Of a stretch of DNA of 64,000 nucleotides, positions 10,330-21,794 are shown in pieces; the first letter of the stretch is position 1, and each line of letters starts with the position of its first letter. The notes below the pieces were generated by a model. That model was not told where the DNA came from. It saw only the letters and a list, made by a program, of their open reading frames with translations, and ran no database searches. A program made the position numbers and the translations under genes. Source of the DNA: Odontesthes bonariensis. Its lineage: Eukaryota; Chordata; Actinopteri; Atheriniformes; Atherinopsidae. The DNA lies in contig NC_134524.1 in assembly GCF_027942865.1 (NCBI RefSeq), positions 3,012,536 to 3,076,535 on the forward strand, in the 5' to 3' direction.

Positions 10330-12500
10330 AAATGTAGCCTAATTGATTTTTGAAGAGCCACTGACTAACCTCAGCCATGCATGCAGATAAAACATCTGCA
10401 GCTTGCTCTGGTGTCTTTGCGCCTGCATAAAAAAATACATCGTCCGCGTTAAGTTGGCAGCGGACACCTGGGAAAATCAAAGGCAGATCATTTATAAAGA
10501 GACTGAAAAGCAGTGGCCCTAGTATGGAGCCCTGCGGTATGCCCATTGAGATGTTTCTCTGAGAGGATTTGTCCTGGGCCACTCTCACACACTGCATGGC
10601 CTCAGGGGAGATCTTAAGTGTAGACATTTTGGCTAAAAGGAGGCTATGGCTGACTGTTTCGAATGCCTTTTTAAGATCAAGAAACACAGCTCCAACCACT
10701 TCACCCTTATCTAATGATTTTTTTATGTTTTCTATGAAGCAGCAGTTGGCGATCTCAGTTGAATACCCTGCTCTAAAGCCAAACTGCTGTGGGTGGAGGA
10801 GTTGATTCTCCTCCAGGTGCTCAGTTAGTTGAGCTGCCACCACTTTTTCAATCATTTTTGACGGTACAGGTAAAATTGCTATCGGCCTATAATTGTGCAT
10901 TGAGTCTTGCTCTCCTGATTTAAAAATTGGGACAATCGCAGCTTTTTTCCACCCTGAAGGAAATTTACATTTTCTAATAGACAAATTGGAAAGATGTGTC
11001 AAAGGTTTAACGAACAAGTTACCGTAACGTTTGAGAAAGCAGGAGTTTATATTATAAATATCATTTGCTTTGGAGTTAGACAGTTTTTGGATGGTCCTTG
11101 CTACCTCAGTCTCGTTCACTTCTTGTAGACAAAAGTATTCAGAAGAAGACTGCAATGATGTGACTCTCTCAAAATCTTTTGTGAGCTCTTCTATTGATTG
11201 TACAAAGTGCTTATTAAATTCATGAGCCATGATGGCGTTTTCATTAATAATTTTGCTGTTAATTCCTTAATTCTTGGTATTTTTATTAGTCAGATTATTT
11301 AAATGTTTCCAAAGGGAATTATTGTTGCCGATAGAATTGCCTATAAGGTTTGTATAATATGAAGCTTGTGCTTTTCTGAGCTCTTTCACTTCTTTATTTC
11401 TCAAGCTTTTAAAAGTAAAATTGTCTGTGCTGAGTTTGGATTGTAGTGATTTCTTCAGGGCTAGATCTCTCTTTTTCATGAGATTCCTTATATCATTATT
11501 TAGCCACGGGAGACTATTTTCCTTTTCCTTGCACTTTTTTTTTATTGGTAAATTTGTTAATTAATTGAGTGCTCGCTGCAGTGATTGAATTCCAACATTC
11601 ATCAACATCTTCCAAGGCTAAAATATGTTCCCAATTGAGATGTTTTAGTTCCCTCTCAAACTGTGGGATTTTGGATTTCGTGCCATTGTCATTGTTCTTT
11701 AATTTACCAAAGTCTCTTTTTAGTCAGCTTCCTAGCAGTCAAAGTCAAATTGTGGTCAGATAGTCCCGTTATTAAGTTATATGTTTTTATAATGCGCTCA
11801 GGTTTGTTTGTAAATGCCATGTCCATTAAGGTTTTTGACCGTCAGGTGATCCTGGTGGGCCCTTTAATCATTTGATGGTAATTAAGTTTTGTCATGATTG
11901 TTTTAAGTCTTTGTTTGCAAACTTTTTCAGTCCAGTTAATGTTAAAATCCCCGTACCATATTGTTTCTCTGTAAGTCTCAAGCTGCTTAATTGCACGAGT
12001 TAATTCATCATAAAAAGACACATTATGAGAAGGTGGGTTATAGAGAACAACAACGTTAAAATTCATGGATTGTGACAAAATTATATTTAAGGCTAGACAT
12101 TCAAGAGGAGTGTTAAGTTCAATTACTTTACAATTAAATTGATCTTTGATATAAATTAGAACTCCTCCTCCCTTCCCAGAGTCTCTGTCCTTTCTGAAGC
12201 ATTGATATCCTTTAATATCCATCATATCAGTAGGAATATTGCTATGAAGCCACGATTCAGTCAAACAGAGGTAATCCAAATGGGAATCCACGAGGAGAGC
12301 GGCAATCTTCGGATGTTTAGTTGCCCCCCAAGAATTCCCTTTGGTTTGCATTTAGGTTCCCATAGCACTCTGGCGTGATTCAGTTTGAAAGAATAGATAT
12401 TGCTTTTGTTTTTGCACTGCGTGATTGTCTTTGGAACGCATTTGAGCTGTGTTTTCTGCACCAATTTTAAAGACCCACTAAGGTCACAGTTCAAAATATG
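10330..12500 (-). mobile_element. L2/CR1-like LINE, endonuclease and reverse transcriptase
   Basis: Endonuclease (12351-11842) with YLCLTESWL, GKGGGVLIYIKD, YGDFNINW and GPTRIT. Reverse transcriptase (11230-10340) with QQFGFRAGYSTEIANCCF, FLDLKKAFETVSH and GIPQGSILGPLLFS. The catalytic motif reads NADD in place of YADD. There are frameshifts at about 12350, 11840 and 11250. It is cut at 10330 by the hAT element. Confidence 0.88.
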
Positions 12501-13549
12501 TGTAGCTTTTTGATCAAATTCAGAAAAATAATGTAATAATAACTCTGTAGACCGACAGCCACTGTGTGCAATATCCCATAAATCTCATCTGAGTCAGTGG
12601 AACACCATCAACTTAAATCATTTTACTACATTAAGACAATGATCCCGTTTGAGGAAAGGGTCCCAATATCATCCCAAAGACTGAGGTTCAGATTCTCTCC
12701 GTTTCTAAACCGGTTCTCATTTCCAGAACCTTTTTATCATGTGCTCAGTCCTTGTTGGTTTGTGGATGGTTTAACGCTGTAACGGTTAGCATTAGCTTTA
12801 GCGTTAGCAGGCCGGGCTAACTGTGAATAGCAGCCAGATTATCTGAACTTTTTACTCTCTGCTGCATGTTCTGACTGCCCGTGTCCAGCAGCAGGAATCA
12901 CACCAATGACACAGAGCACTTTGAAGACATTTCTGCTAACGTCTGACCGCTAAATTCATTCTTTCCTGGACTCACCTGCATGCAGCTTTCTGTTGCTATG
13001 CTACCAGATGTTCCGAGATGAGCCGAGATGAGCCGAGGCTTCGCAGTGTGTGTCGGGTAATGGGCCGTTTCTCAATGTGCGTATTTGTCTGTAGTGATGT
13101 TTCCAACAGGGTCTTGACTGAAGCGCGTGTCCAGTAACTTCGGATGTATTTTGTGAAGCTCGTACCGAGGCGCGTGCCGATGACTATCTGTACCATGTGA
13201 CCGGTTTAGGAAGGTTTTATTTCTTAATAAACTTTATTGTTCCATGTAAATGTACAAAAAGCATGGCATACAAAACATTGTACAGATATCTGTAGTGTTG
13301 AGCTGACTGTAGAAAAATCAACATAATAAACATGTTGTATGAGTGTATGAGTCTTTTATGTCACAACAACCATCTTTTTTCTTTTTTTCCCGTTTGATCA
13401 CGTGATTGATGACGTCAGAAGCGCAGAACGCATTGTTTGGTGGAACCACGGTTCAGAGGTCTCTCATCATTTGAACACTTGGGGGCGCTGTTCTCTACAA
13501 AAGTAAAACATATCAGTGATAGAGAGAATGTCAATATTTCTCCCAGATT
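12501..13549. other. No coding gene recognised
   Basis: Contains the possible non-coding exon at 12976. A CCGAGATGAG doublet occurs at 13014-13036. No other element. Confidence 0.5.
12976..13040 (-). other. Possible 5' non-coding exon (zinc-finger gene)
   Basis: Strong donor CATGCAG/GTGAGTCC on the minus strand, preceded by AACATCTGGTAGCATAGCAA. It is the nearest upstream donor for the exon at 8307. The upstream limit and the link are not shown by the sequence. Confidence 0.25.
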
Positions 13550-14150
13550 AAAAACAGTTTTTAAATCACTGGTTAACGCGTGATCTTTCTATACTCAGTC
13601 GCATATTGCTGTCCAAAGCTGAGGGTCTGTCAAGACTTATTTATCCCTGTCACTCAATGTTTATCTCTCCAAAGGCAATAAAGTTGTCCAACTCTATCAT
13701 TTTTAATTTCACTTGGAAAAATAAAACTCATTATATACGCAAATCACAATTAGTTAAAGATTATAAAAATGGAGGTTTGAATGCGTTAGATTTTGAGTTT
13801 ATTGTTGCAGCTTTCAGAATCAAATGGTTGAAAGAATGCATTACCCAGCCTCAAGCGATGTGGTTTCATATTCCCAATATAATTTTTAATGAGGTTGGAG
13901 GGCTAGAGTTTTTGTTTAATTGTGACTTTGAAGTTTCTAAGATATCTTTAAAGTTGTCAAGCTTCTACAAAGCAAGCATTAGATTTTGGGAAGTTGCTTT
14001 TTACTCACAACTTCTCCCCTCACAATTGTTTATTATGGAAAAACAGGGTTGTAACTATCAACAGGAAGTCTGTTTAAATCTGATTGGTATGATAACGGCA
14101 TATGTTTTATTCGTGATTTATTATATACAAATGGAATGTTGTCATACAAT
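13550..14150 (+). mobile_element. L1/Tx1-type LINE fragment (ORF2 C-terminal region)
   Basis: Reads KNKTHYIRKSQLVKDYKNGG, LNALDFEFIVAAFRIKWLKE and WFHIPNIIFNEVGGLEFL, the conserved stretch after the reverse transcriptase in fish L1-type ORF2. Frames shift at about 13590 and 14090 (DWYDNGICFIRDLL in another frame), so it is dead. Both ends are truncated. Confidence 0.75.
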
Positions 14151-14277
14151 GACAGTATGCAGTATGTAGTATGCAGTATGGAAGTATGCAGTATGCAGTA
14201 TGTAGTATGCAGTATGGAAGTATGCAGTATGTAGTATGAAGTATGTAAGTATGCAGTATGTGGTTTCGAACACAGCC
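14150..14277. mobile_element. Right-end copy of the AGTATG-array element
   Basis: A short AGTATGCAGTATGTAGTATG array ending in GTGGTTTCGAACACAGCC, matching the right end at 34304-34322. Confidence 0.75.
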
Positions 14278-14631
14278 TGTCTGGAACTAGGTTGAACGGT
14301 GGCCCTGAAGTGCCAATCACAACGGCCAATCAAAAATCTCTGCAGATACAAGCAAACAGGCTGCGCGTTAACCACAGCTAGTTAGCGATTAGCTCGTGGG
14401 TCACGGAGCTGCAGATAGTTCCACACACCAGCAGTTCCACCGCTGAACAAGGTAACAAACAGCTTCGTGTCCTCCAAAATAAGAGCTGAATCAAATGTTT
14501 GAACACATGAAAAACTAACCTTTATACGGTTGGTATTTACTGCAGGACGGGTAGTTTGGTTTCATTCCTTTATTTAGTGTCATTCAGACACTTGAGATTA
14601 AGATCGATTGAGAGACAGAACAGGAAACTAT

Positions 14632-14769
14632 TCACATTATTATTAACTGCAGAACATTGGTGAAAACAACCATTTCCCCTTTGCACTGCTGACACTCCTG
14701 CTGCTCTTCATGTGTTCGGGGGGGGCGGATCCATGACCTGGTTGGTGGAGCTGGCTGATGATGGGGGGG
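14632..14769 (-). CDS. Possible last exon of the THAP gene
   Basis: Acceptor TTTTATGTTGGCAG. Joined in phase 1 the frame reads APPSSASSTNQVMDPPPP and then stops at a TGA after a run of eight Cs (14718-14725). One base less in that run would open the frame to HEEQQECQQCKGEMVVF and a stop at 14634-14632. So it is either a short end, a frameshift, a sequencing slip in the C run, or no exon at all. Confidence 0.25.
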   Translation of the reverse strand, partial: PPHHQPAPPTRSWIRPPRTHEEQQECQQCKGEMVVFTNVLQLIIM

Positions 14770-14904
14770 CTGCCAACATAAAATGGAGTTAATTCATCAC
14801 CCACCAGAGCTAATGCAAGCATGGCAGCAGCTTTCTCAGATGCATGAAGATAAGAGCTCAGTGAAATGCATTCCTGAGCAGGACTCCCACCCAACGTCCC
14901 CACG

Positions 14905-15001
14905 GGGCAAAGCAATTTATTTATACAGCACAATTCATACACAGGGCAACTCAAAGTGCTGCACAGCTACATAAAATCACAGGAAGGCAATAAAATGTTA
15001 G
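14905..15001 (-). mobile_element. Retroposon 3' fragment at the array edge
   Basis: AATTTATTTATACAGCACAA followed by CTCAAAGTGCTGCACAGCTA is a common fish LINE/SINE segment, here on the minus strand. The first array copies follow directly, so the unit may derive from the next part of this element. Confidence 0.55.
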
Positions 15002-17683
15002 AGCATCATACTAGAAGACAGTTCCAGATGTTAGGAGCATCAAACTGAAAGGCTGTTCCAGATGTTAGAGCATCAAACTGAAAGGCTGTTCCAGATGTTG
15101 GGAGCATCAAACTGAAAGACTGTTCCAGATGTTAGGAGCATCAAACTGAAAGGCTGTTCCAGATGTTAGGAGCATCAAACTGAAAGGCTGTTCCAGATGT
15201 TAGGAGCATCAAACTGAAAGGCTGTTCCAGATGTTAGGAGCATCAAACTGAAAGACTGTTCCAGATGTTAGAGCATCAAACTGAAAGGCTGTTCCAGATG
15301 TTAGGAGCATCAAACTGAAAGGCTGTTCCAGATGTTAGGAGCATCAAACTGAAAGGCTGTTCCAGATGTTAGGAGCATCAAACTGAAAGGCTGTTCCAGA
15401 TGTTAGAGCATCAAACTGAAAGACTGTTCCAGATGTTAGAGCATCAAACTGAAAGGCTGTTCCAGATGTTAGGAGCATCAAACTGAAAGGCTGCTCCAGA
15501 TGTTAGGAGCATGAAACTGAAAGGCTGTTCCAGATGTTAGGGGCATCAAACTGAAAGGCTGTTCCAGATGTTAGGAGCATCAAACTGAAAGGCTGTTCCA
15601 GATGTTTGGAGCATCAAACTGAAAGGCTGTTCCAGATGTTAGGAGCATCAAACTGAAAGGCTGTTCCAGATGTTAGAGCATCAAACTGAAAGGCTGTTCC
15701 AGATGTTAGGTGCATAAAACTGAAAGGCTGTTCCAGATGTTAGGTGCATAAAACTGAAAGACTGTTCCAGATGTTAGGAGCATCAAACTGAAAGGCTGTT
15801 CCAGATGTTAGGAGCATCAAACTGAAAGGCTGTTCCAGATGTTAGGAGCATCAAACTGAAAGGCTGTTCCAGATGTTTGGAGCATCAAACTGAAAGGCTG
15901 TTCCAGATGTTAGGAGCATCAAACTGAAAGGCTGTTCCAGATGTTAGGAGCATCAAACTGAAAGGCTGTTCCAGATGTTAGAGCATCAAACTGAAAGGCT
16001 GTTCCAGATGTTAGGAGCATCAAACTGAAAGGCTGTTCCAGATGTTAGGAGCATTAAACTGAAAGGCTGTTCCAGATGTTAGAGCATCAAACTGAAAGGC
16101 TGTTCCAGATGTTAGGTGCATAAAACTGAAAGGCTGTTCCAGATGTTAGGTGCATAAAACTGAAAGGCTGTTCCAGATGTTAGGTGCATAAAACTGAAAG
16201 ACTGTTCCAGATGTTAGGAGCATCAAACTGAAAGGCTGTTCCAGATGTTAGGAGCATCAAACTGAAAGGCTGTTCCAGATGTTAGGAGCATCAAACTGAA
16301 AGGCTGTTCCAGATGTTAGAGCATCAAACTGAAAGGCTGTTCCAGATGTTAGGTGCATAAAACTGAAAGGCTGTTCCAGATGTTAGGTGCATAAAACTGA
16401 AAGACTGTTCCAGATGTTAGGAGCATGAAACTGAAAGGCTGTTCCAGATGTTAGGAGCATCAAACTGAAAGGCTGTTCCAGATGTTAGGAGCATCAAACT
16501 GAAAGGCTGTTCCAGATGTTAGGAGCATGAAACTGAAAGACTGTTCCAGATGTTAGGAGCATCAAACTGAAAGGCTGTTCCAGATGTTAGGAGCATCAAA
16601 CTGAAAGGCTGTTCCAGATGTTAGGAGCATCAAACTGAAAGGCTGTTCCAGATGTTAGGAGCATGAAACTGAAAGACTGTTCCAGATGTTAGGAGCATCA
16701 AACTGAAAGGCTGTTCCAGATGTTAGGAGCATCAAACTGAAAGGCTGTTCCAGATGTTAGGAGCATCAAACTGAAAGGCTGTTCCAGATGTTAGGAGCAT
16801 AAAACTGAAAGGCTGTTCCAGATGTTAGGAGCATCAAACTGAAAGGCTGTTCCAGATGTTAGGAGCATCAAACTGAAAGGCTGCTCCAGATGTTAGGAGC
16901 ATGAAACTGAAAGACTGTTCCAGATGTTAGGAGCATGAAACTGAAAGGCTGTTCCAGATGTTAGGAGCATTAAACTGAAAGGCTGTTCCAGATGTTAGGA
17001 GCATGAAACTGAAAGGCTGTTCCAGATGTTAGGAGCATAAAACTGAAAGCCTGTTCCAGATGTTAGGAGCATGAAACTGAAAGGCTGTTCCAGATGTTAG
17101 GAGCATAAAACTGAAAGGCTGTTCCAGATGTTAGGAGCATGAAACTGAAAGGCTGTTCCAGATGTTAGGAGCATGAAACTGAAAGGCTGTTCCAGATGTT
17201 AGGAGCATAAAACTGAAAGGCTGTTCCAGATGTTAGGAGCATGAAACTGAAAGGCTGTTCCAGATGTTAGGAGCATAAAACTGAAAGGCTGTTCCAGATG
17301 TTAGGAGCATGAAACTGAAAGGCTGTTCCAGATGTTAGGAGCATAAAACTGAAAGGCTGTTCCAGATGGTAGGAGCATGAAACTGAAAGACTGTTCCAGA
17401 TGTTAGGTGCATAAAACTGAAAGGCTGTTCCAGATGTTAGGAGCATGAAACTGAAAGGCTGTTCCAGATGTTAGAGCATTAAACTGAAAGGCTGTTCCAG
17501 ATGTTAGAGCATAAAACTGAAAGGCTGTTCCAGATGTTAGGGGCATCAAACTGAAAGGCTGTTCCAGATGTTAGAGCATAAAACTGAAAGGCTGTTCCAG
17601 ATGTTAGAGCATAAAACTGAAAGGCTGTTCCAGATGTTAGGGGCATCAAACTGAAAGGCTGTTCCAGATGTTAGGAGCATGAA
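15002..17683. repeat. 34-bp minisatellite, about 79 copies, in the THAP gene
   Basis: Unit AGGCTGTTCCAGATGTTAGG followed by AGCATCAAACTGAA. A 33-bp form (TTAGAGC) and variants TGCATAAAAC and GCATGAAAC occur in clusters, showing block-wise growth. The left edge joins a LINE/SINE-type 3' segment (14905-15001). Confidence 0.97.
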
Positions 17684-17697
17684 AAACGCAGCCTCAC

Positions 17698-17905
17698 CTT
17701 GTTTCGTCCTGAGTAACCCGGGGCAGTAGGTGTGGTCAGTGGTGAGCGGATCCACGGGCGGCGGAGGTTCTGGGGGGCTTCTCAGCGCGGGAGGCTTCCT
17801 CCTCCTGGGTTGTGGCCGGTGGGCGAACAGGGTGGGGACAGCGTCGGCCCTCAGCTTCACGCCGCCCTTCTTAGTTGTGGTGAACTGCTCGTCCTCAAAA
17901 TGTGC
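17698..17905 (-). CDS. THAP gene exon 3 (second coding exon)
   Basis: Acceptor ACTCTGCAG, donor ACAAG/GTGAGG, 208 nt, phase 0 to 1. Encodes AHFEDEQFTTTKKGGVKLRA, DAVPTLF and a basic Pro-rich tail. The donor is 15 bases from the edge of the 34-bp array; without splicing the frame would run into the array. Confidence 0.8.
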
Positions 17906-18139
17906 CTGCAGAGTCGCTCTGAGTTCACGTCACTGACAGAGAGGCGCGTGGGACAGGTGTGAAGCGCAGCAGAAACTCACCTCACACAGCTTTCTGTTGT
18001 TGGCTCTGCTGATGCTCAGGTTGCTCCTGCGGACCATGGCCAACCATTTCTTTCTTCTTTCGGCGTCTTTAGGGAAGCCGTACATTCTGAACCCGTTCTC
18101 CGACCGATTGGTGCATCCAAATGCAGCACAGCCCACCAT
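17698..18139 (-). CDS. THAP-domain protein (two exons certain; 3' end uncertain)
   Basis: THAP proteins are zinc-dependent DNA-binding factors, many derived from transposases. The coding start exon is 18154-17981, with ATG at 18139 in CACCATGG context. It joins 17905-17698 in phase 0. The C2CH signature is complete: C4-x4-C9, P23, W32, C52-x2-H55 and the closing AVPTLF at residues 75-80. A Pro/Arg-rich tail (RRRKPPALRSPPEPPPPVDP) follows. The frame leaves through a GTGAGG donor after ...LLRTKQ in phase 1. The next intron holds the whole 34-bp array. A candidate last exon is at 14769-14632. Whether this is a full gene or a short THAP protein cannot be decided from sequence alone. Confidence 0.8.
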
Positions 18140-18154
18140 GGTGAGACCCTCCAC
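17981..18154 (-). CDS. THAP gene exon with start codon
   Basis: Acceptor CCTTTTATAG at 18157-18155, 15 bases of 5' UTR, ATG at 18139, 53 codons, donor TGTGAG/GTGAGT. Encodes MVGCAAFGCTNRSENGF and the rest of the zinc-binding fold up to LCE. Confidence 0.85.
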
Positions 18155-19627
18155 CTATAAAAGGTTCATTTAAATCCTTAGATACACTTTTCTAAAGACT
18201 CGAGCCTGTTCTGTGTGGACACAACACTGGTTCATCCCTTGAGTTAGGAGCTTTTTTCCTGCCTGAATGGTTCACAGCTCAGAGTTAAGTGGCTTAACAA
18301 AGAAAAAACTGGGCTGAAGATGAGTGAAAAGGCAGAAAATGTCCAAAGAAAAACGCTGAAAGACCTTCAGAAAGTGTTGAAACTGTTGCTGAAGATCACT
18401 TAAGCTGCTTGGATGCAAAATATAAAGAAATAAAAGGCGTCTCATGACCAAAATGCTTCAAAAACCACATAAAAGACTTAATATGGCTGTCAAAATCATA
18501 CAAATGTAGTTGGAAATTAATTGTTATGCAAGAAATTATAATTAAATGTCTGTTTCTGTTCATTTTAGGCCACTATTTGAGCAAATTAATTTAAAAAAAA
18601 ATCTACTAATTTTTTGTTGCTCGTCTGACTCCAAATCTGAGGGAATTTTATTCCTGTTTGGTGATATAAAGTCCTGTTTTTCACTCTCACTGGAGGAGAA
18701 AAAGGAGCCTTTTCCCTGCCTGAATGGTTCACAGCTCAGAGTTAAGTGGCTTAACAAAGAAAAACTGGACTGAAGATGAGTGAAAAGGCAGAAAATGTCC
18801 AAAGAGAAACTCTGAAAGAGCTTCAGGAAGCTGCAGAACTGCTGATCAGGATCATTAATTTCAGCCTGAATGTAACACAGTCGCCCTTCTACTTTAGTTT
18901 ATTTAATTTAATATTTAATGTAATCTGATTACACGAGTTAATTCCTTAAAGCAACACACATTCAGGCTTTTCCGGCTGTGATGATGTTTCTCTGCTGCTG
19001 TTCTCAGGGAGGTCAGCAGGTGGACCGTCAGCCCTCATTAGCTCATTTCTACAGTGTTCAAACCCTTAAATCTGATCAAATACAGCCCAATGTTGCAGAT
19101 TAAACTACCAAACACTGTAAAAAGCAGTAAAAAGCTGTTTGTTTGTGCACATCTGAGTAACTCTGGGAACAGACAGTAACATCATGCTCTGTATCTGAAG
19201 GTAGGCTTCACATGTTTAAGTATAAAGCAGGAAAAGGTACAGCTGTACACCCTCTACCATTTAAACATCAGAAATGTGTCGCTCCAAAGAAGAAAAACTT
19301 TGATTAAACACACAAGACCGAGAGTTCCGACACTCCTTGAACTACCCAACACGTCGTCACGTGGTTCATGCAGCTCCGAATAGTTCCAAACTTCTTCTTC
19401 ATTCAATCCTGAACCAGGATAGTTCAACATGGGCTGAATTACACAGTAATACACAGTAAACCCGTTCAGACCCGCCGTGCTCACATTAACTAGCTGAAGC
19501 TAAGCTACAACTAGCTGCTTAACACGATTAATGAACTAAAAGTGGCTGCATGAAATAACGCCGTTGACTTAACTAGTTAAAGAGCAGTCAGCTAATGCCA
19601 AACAATGTCTTAATGTCATCAACTTAC
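18155..19627. other. THAP gene intron 1, with a tandem segmental duplication
   Basis: 18250-18400 and 18710-18850 are about 90% identical (both with TGAATGGTTCACAGCTCAGA and AAAAGGCAGAAAATGTCCAA), a local duplication about 460 bases apart. No gene seen. Confidence 0.6.
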
Positions 19628-19730
19628 CGGAGACAAAGTTCAGAAACACCAAAAATCACAATGAACAGTGGAACTGCTGGAGTTTGGAACTATCTGCAGC
19701 TCCGTGAGCCACGTGACTTCCGCATTCCTT
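19628..19730 (-). other. Probable 5' non-coding exon of the THAP gene
   Basis: Strong donor CTCCG/GTAAGTTG at 19628, preceded on the minus strand by CACGGAGCTGCAGATAGTTC. It lies 1.5 kb upstream of the THAP coding exon with its CCTTTTATAG acceptor. Part of it is repeated in opposite orientation at 14396-14450. The 5' limit is not visible. Confidence 0.45.
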
Positions 19731-21569
19731 TCTTTCTATAGAAGTCTGTGAGAGTGTCGCCTCTCTTTTTATAGCCCTCTGCCGCCACCTAGTGGTGAGG
19801 AGTGTGGCTCAAACACTCACTGAGGTTAATCTCACTCTGATTTCCCTTTTGATCAGATGTTCATATTTCACTTTATTTCCCCTTTTCTTTCTGCACACCT
19901 CCATCTTTCTCTGATTTCTGTGAAAACTCTTCTTCCCACTGTTTCTGCCATCTTTTCTATGTGAAACCACTTCATTCTCTGACTGGTTCGCTTTTCAAAG
20001 CAGAGATTTCCATCCGACGTGGTGCCTGCAACAGCAGCTGGTCGGCTCAGATGATCAGCAGTCACAGTCTGAATCAGATCTACTTTCCAGAACATCCGAG
20101 TCCTTGTTGAAGTTGCTTCCTGTGTTCTCGGCTCTGTGAAACCAGAGTTGCATCTGCAACCTCAGAGGCTGGAGGCAGAGTGTGATCATGACTTCCTGTG
20201 AGCATATCTAAACAACAAGCAACCTATCGGCTGACGTAAGAAAAACAAACTGTTTACACATTCCTGAAGGGACGGAAACATTCTTTCTGCTGCACGAAAC
20301 CATTCAAGTTGTTTCCTGATGTTTTGCGTTCCAGCAGCATCTCCACAGGAGGGGAAAGGTCGGGACTTTCCATTAACTTTGGACAGTCGGCCAATCAGAC
20401 TGCGGCACGAGGCTCCTCTTAGATGAAAAACCAGTTCAGCTCTGTTTGCATTAGAGTACTGTCCCTTTAAATGTGAAGAAACAAACACAGAGGAGGGAAA
20501 ACACGTCCTCCTTCAGCCCGAAGGCAGATGTGACGCAGTTAGAATTCACTTCAGCCTCAGCCTTGCTGTTCAAACAGGTTTCTTATCCATGTTTGTTAAT
20601 AAATGCCCTCTGATCTGAAGTCTGATCCGTCCTTTTTCCAGATGATCAGAAGCTAAAGGGTGAACTGTGGCCTCAGACTGGGATTTCCCAGAAGCAGGGA
20701 TGTCGATAATCAGGATTCTTCTAACCCTTCATGTGTAAACCTACCTGCAGTAAACACCTTTAGGGAAGCACCCGTCCACAATAGGCAGAAAATAACCCTA
20801 AAGCTCACCGAGGCATCAGCAGTGCAGCTCACAGGGTGGAACATCAGCCGAAACCTTAAGAACATTAAAGTGTGGACGTCACTGCTGATGAGCTGCTTCA
20901 ACAAAAGAGTCTGAAGTATTCTGAGCATCACTGCAGTTTAATGAATACATGACATTTCTCTGATTACAGTGTGTAAATAATAAAAAGCAACATGCGTAAA
21001 AAGATAAAACATTTCATTGTAAATCATCTGTTACTTTATGTGCAAAATGACTGAAGCTCTGCATCTGTTCTGCAACAACACATTTAAGTTTAAGCAACAA
21101 AAATCAGTATTTAAATCAGACTTTTACGAGGACACGTTTATCTGTAGCTAATTCTGCGGATTCAAATGAGCATAATCTACAAGCTAATTAAAACTATTAC
21201 AGCTTTGCTAAAATAAAACAAACAAAAAGGTCTCACAGCGTGATGAGACTGAAGCCAGACTTCAACAATACCGAGGACGATCGGCAGCGTTCACCGTTAA
21301 TAACAACAGCAAGTCTTCCTGTTTTCCCTTCAGACACCGGCTGCATCTCACAGTTCACTGACCCCGATTCAACTGCATCAGAGCGTCTGCGCTGGAATAT
21401 TTCAACAGGAAAACGTGGCACATCTTTTCTGAACTGCTCTCAGTCTGGCTCATCACCTGCGACCGGTTGGCCGTGGGAAGCTCTGCGAGGAGCCGAGCGC
21501 CCGAGACAACGTCGCTCCCAGGATCCTGTGAGCTCACAAACCCCTCCGCCACGATGAGGCGGCGATTCA
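19731..21569. other. Gene-free stretch between THAP gene and 56-bp array
   Basis: No coding exon, array or recognisable transposon on either strand. It probably contains the THAP gene promoter at its left end. Confidence 0.5.
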
Positions 21570-21794
21570 AGGAGCGGACGCATTCATGCAGGAGTTTCAG
21601 GTAAGAAACCTCCACCTTTTTAAGGAATCGATTTAAGGAGGTGGTGCATTCACGTATTAATGCGAGTTTCGTGTCACTCACCTCCACCTGTTGAAGGAAT
21701 CGATTTAAGGAGCGGACGCATTCATGCAGGAGCACGAGTTTCATGTATTATGGCCACACACACCTTCACCTATTCAAAGAATAGATGTAAGGAG
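21570..21794. repeat. Diverged units at the edge of the 56-bp array
   Basis: Three or four degenerate units with CACCTCCACCTGTTGAAGGA and GCATTCATGCAGGAG words grade into the uniform array. In one frame they encode three copies of an LHECVRSLNRFL-type peptide, which is a product of the repeat and not a gene. Confidence 0.7.

Noticed and set aside
15002-17683. CRISPR-like regular repeats
   Set aside because: Head-to-tail units without spacers in a vertebrate genome: a minisatellite. The same holds for the other arrays.
17546-17697. THAP exon extended into the 34-bp array
   Set aside because: A good GTGAGG donor precedes the array; the extension is repeat-encoded.
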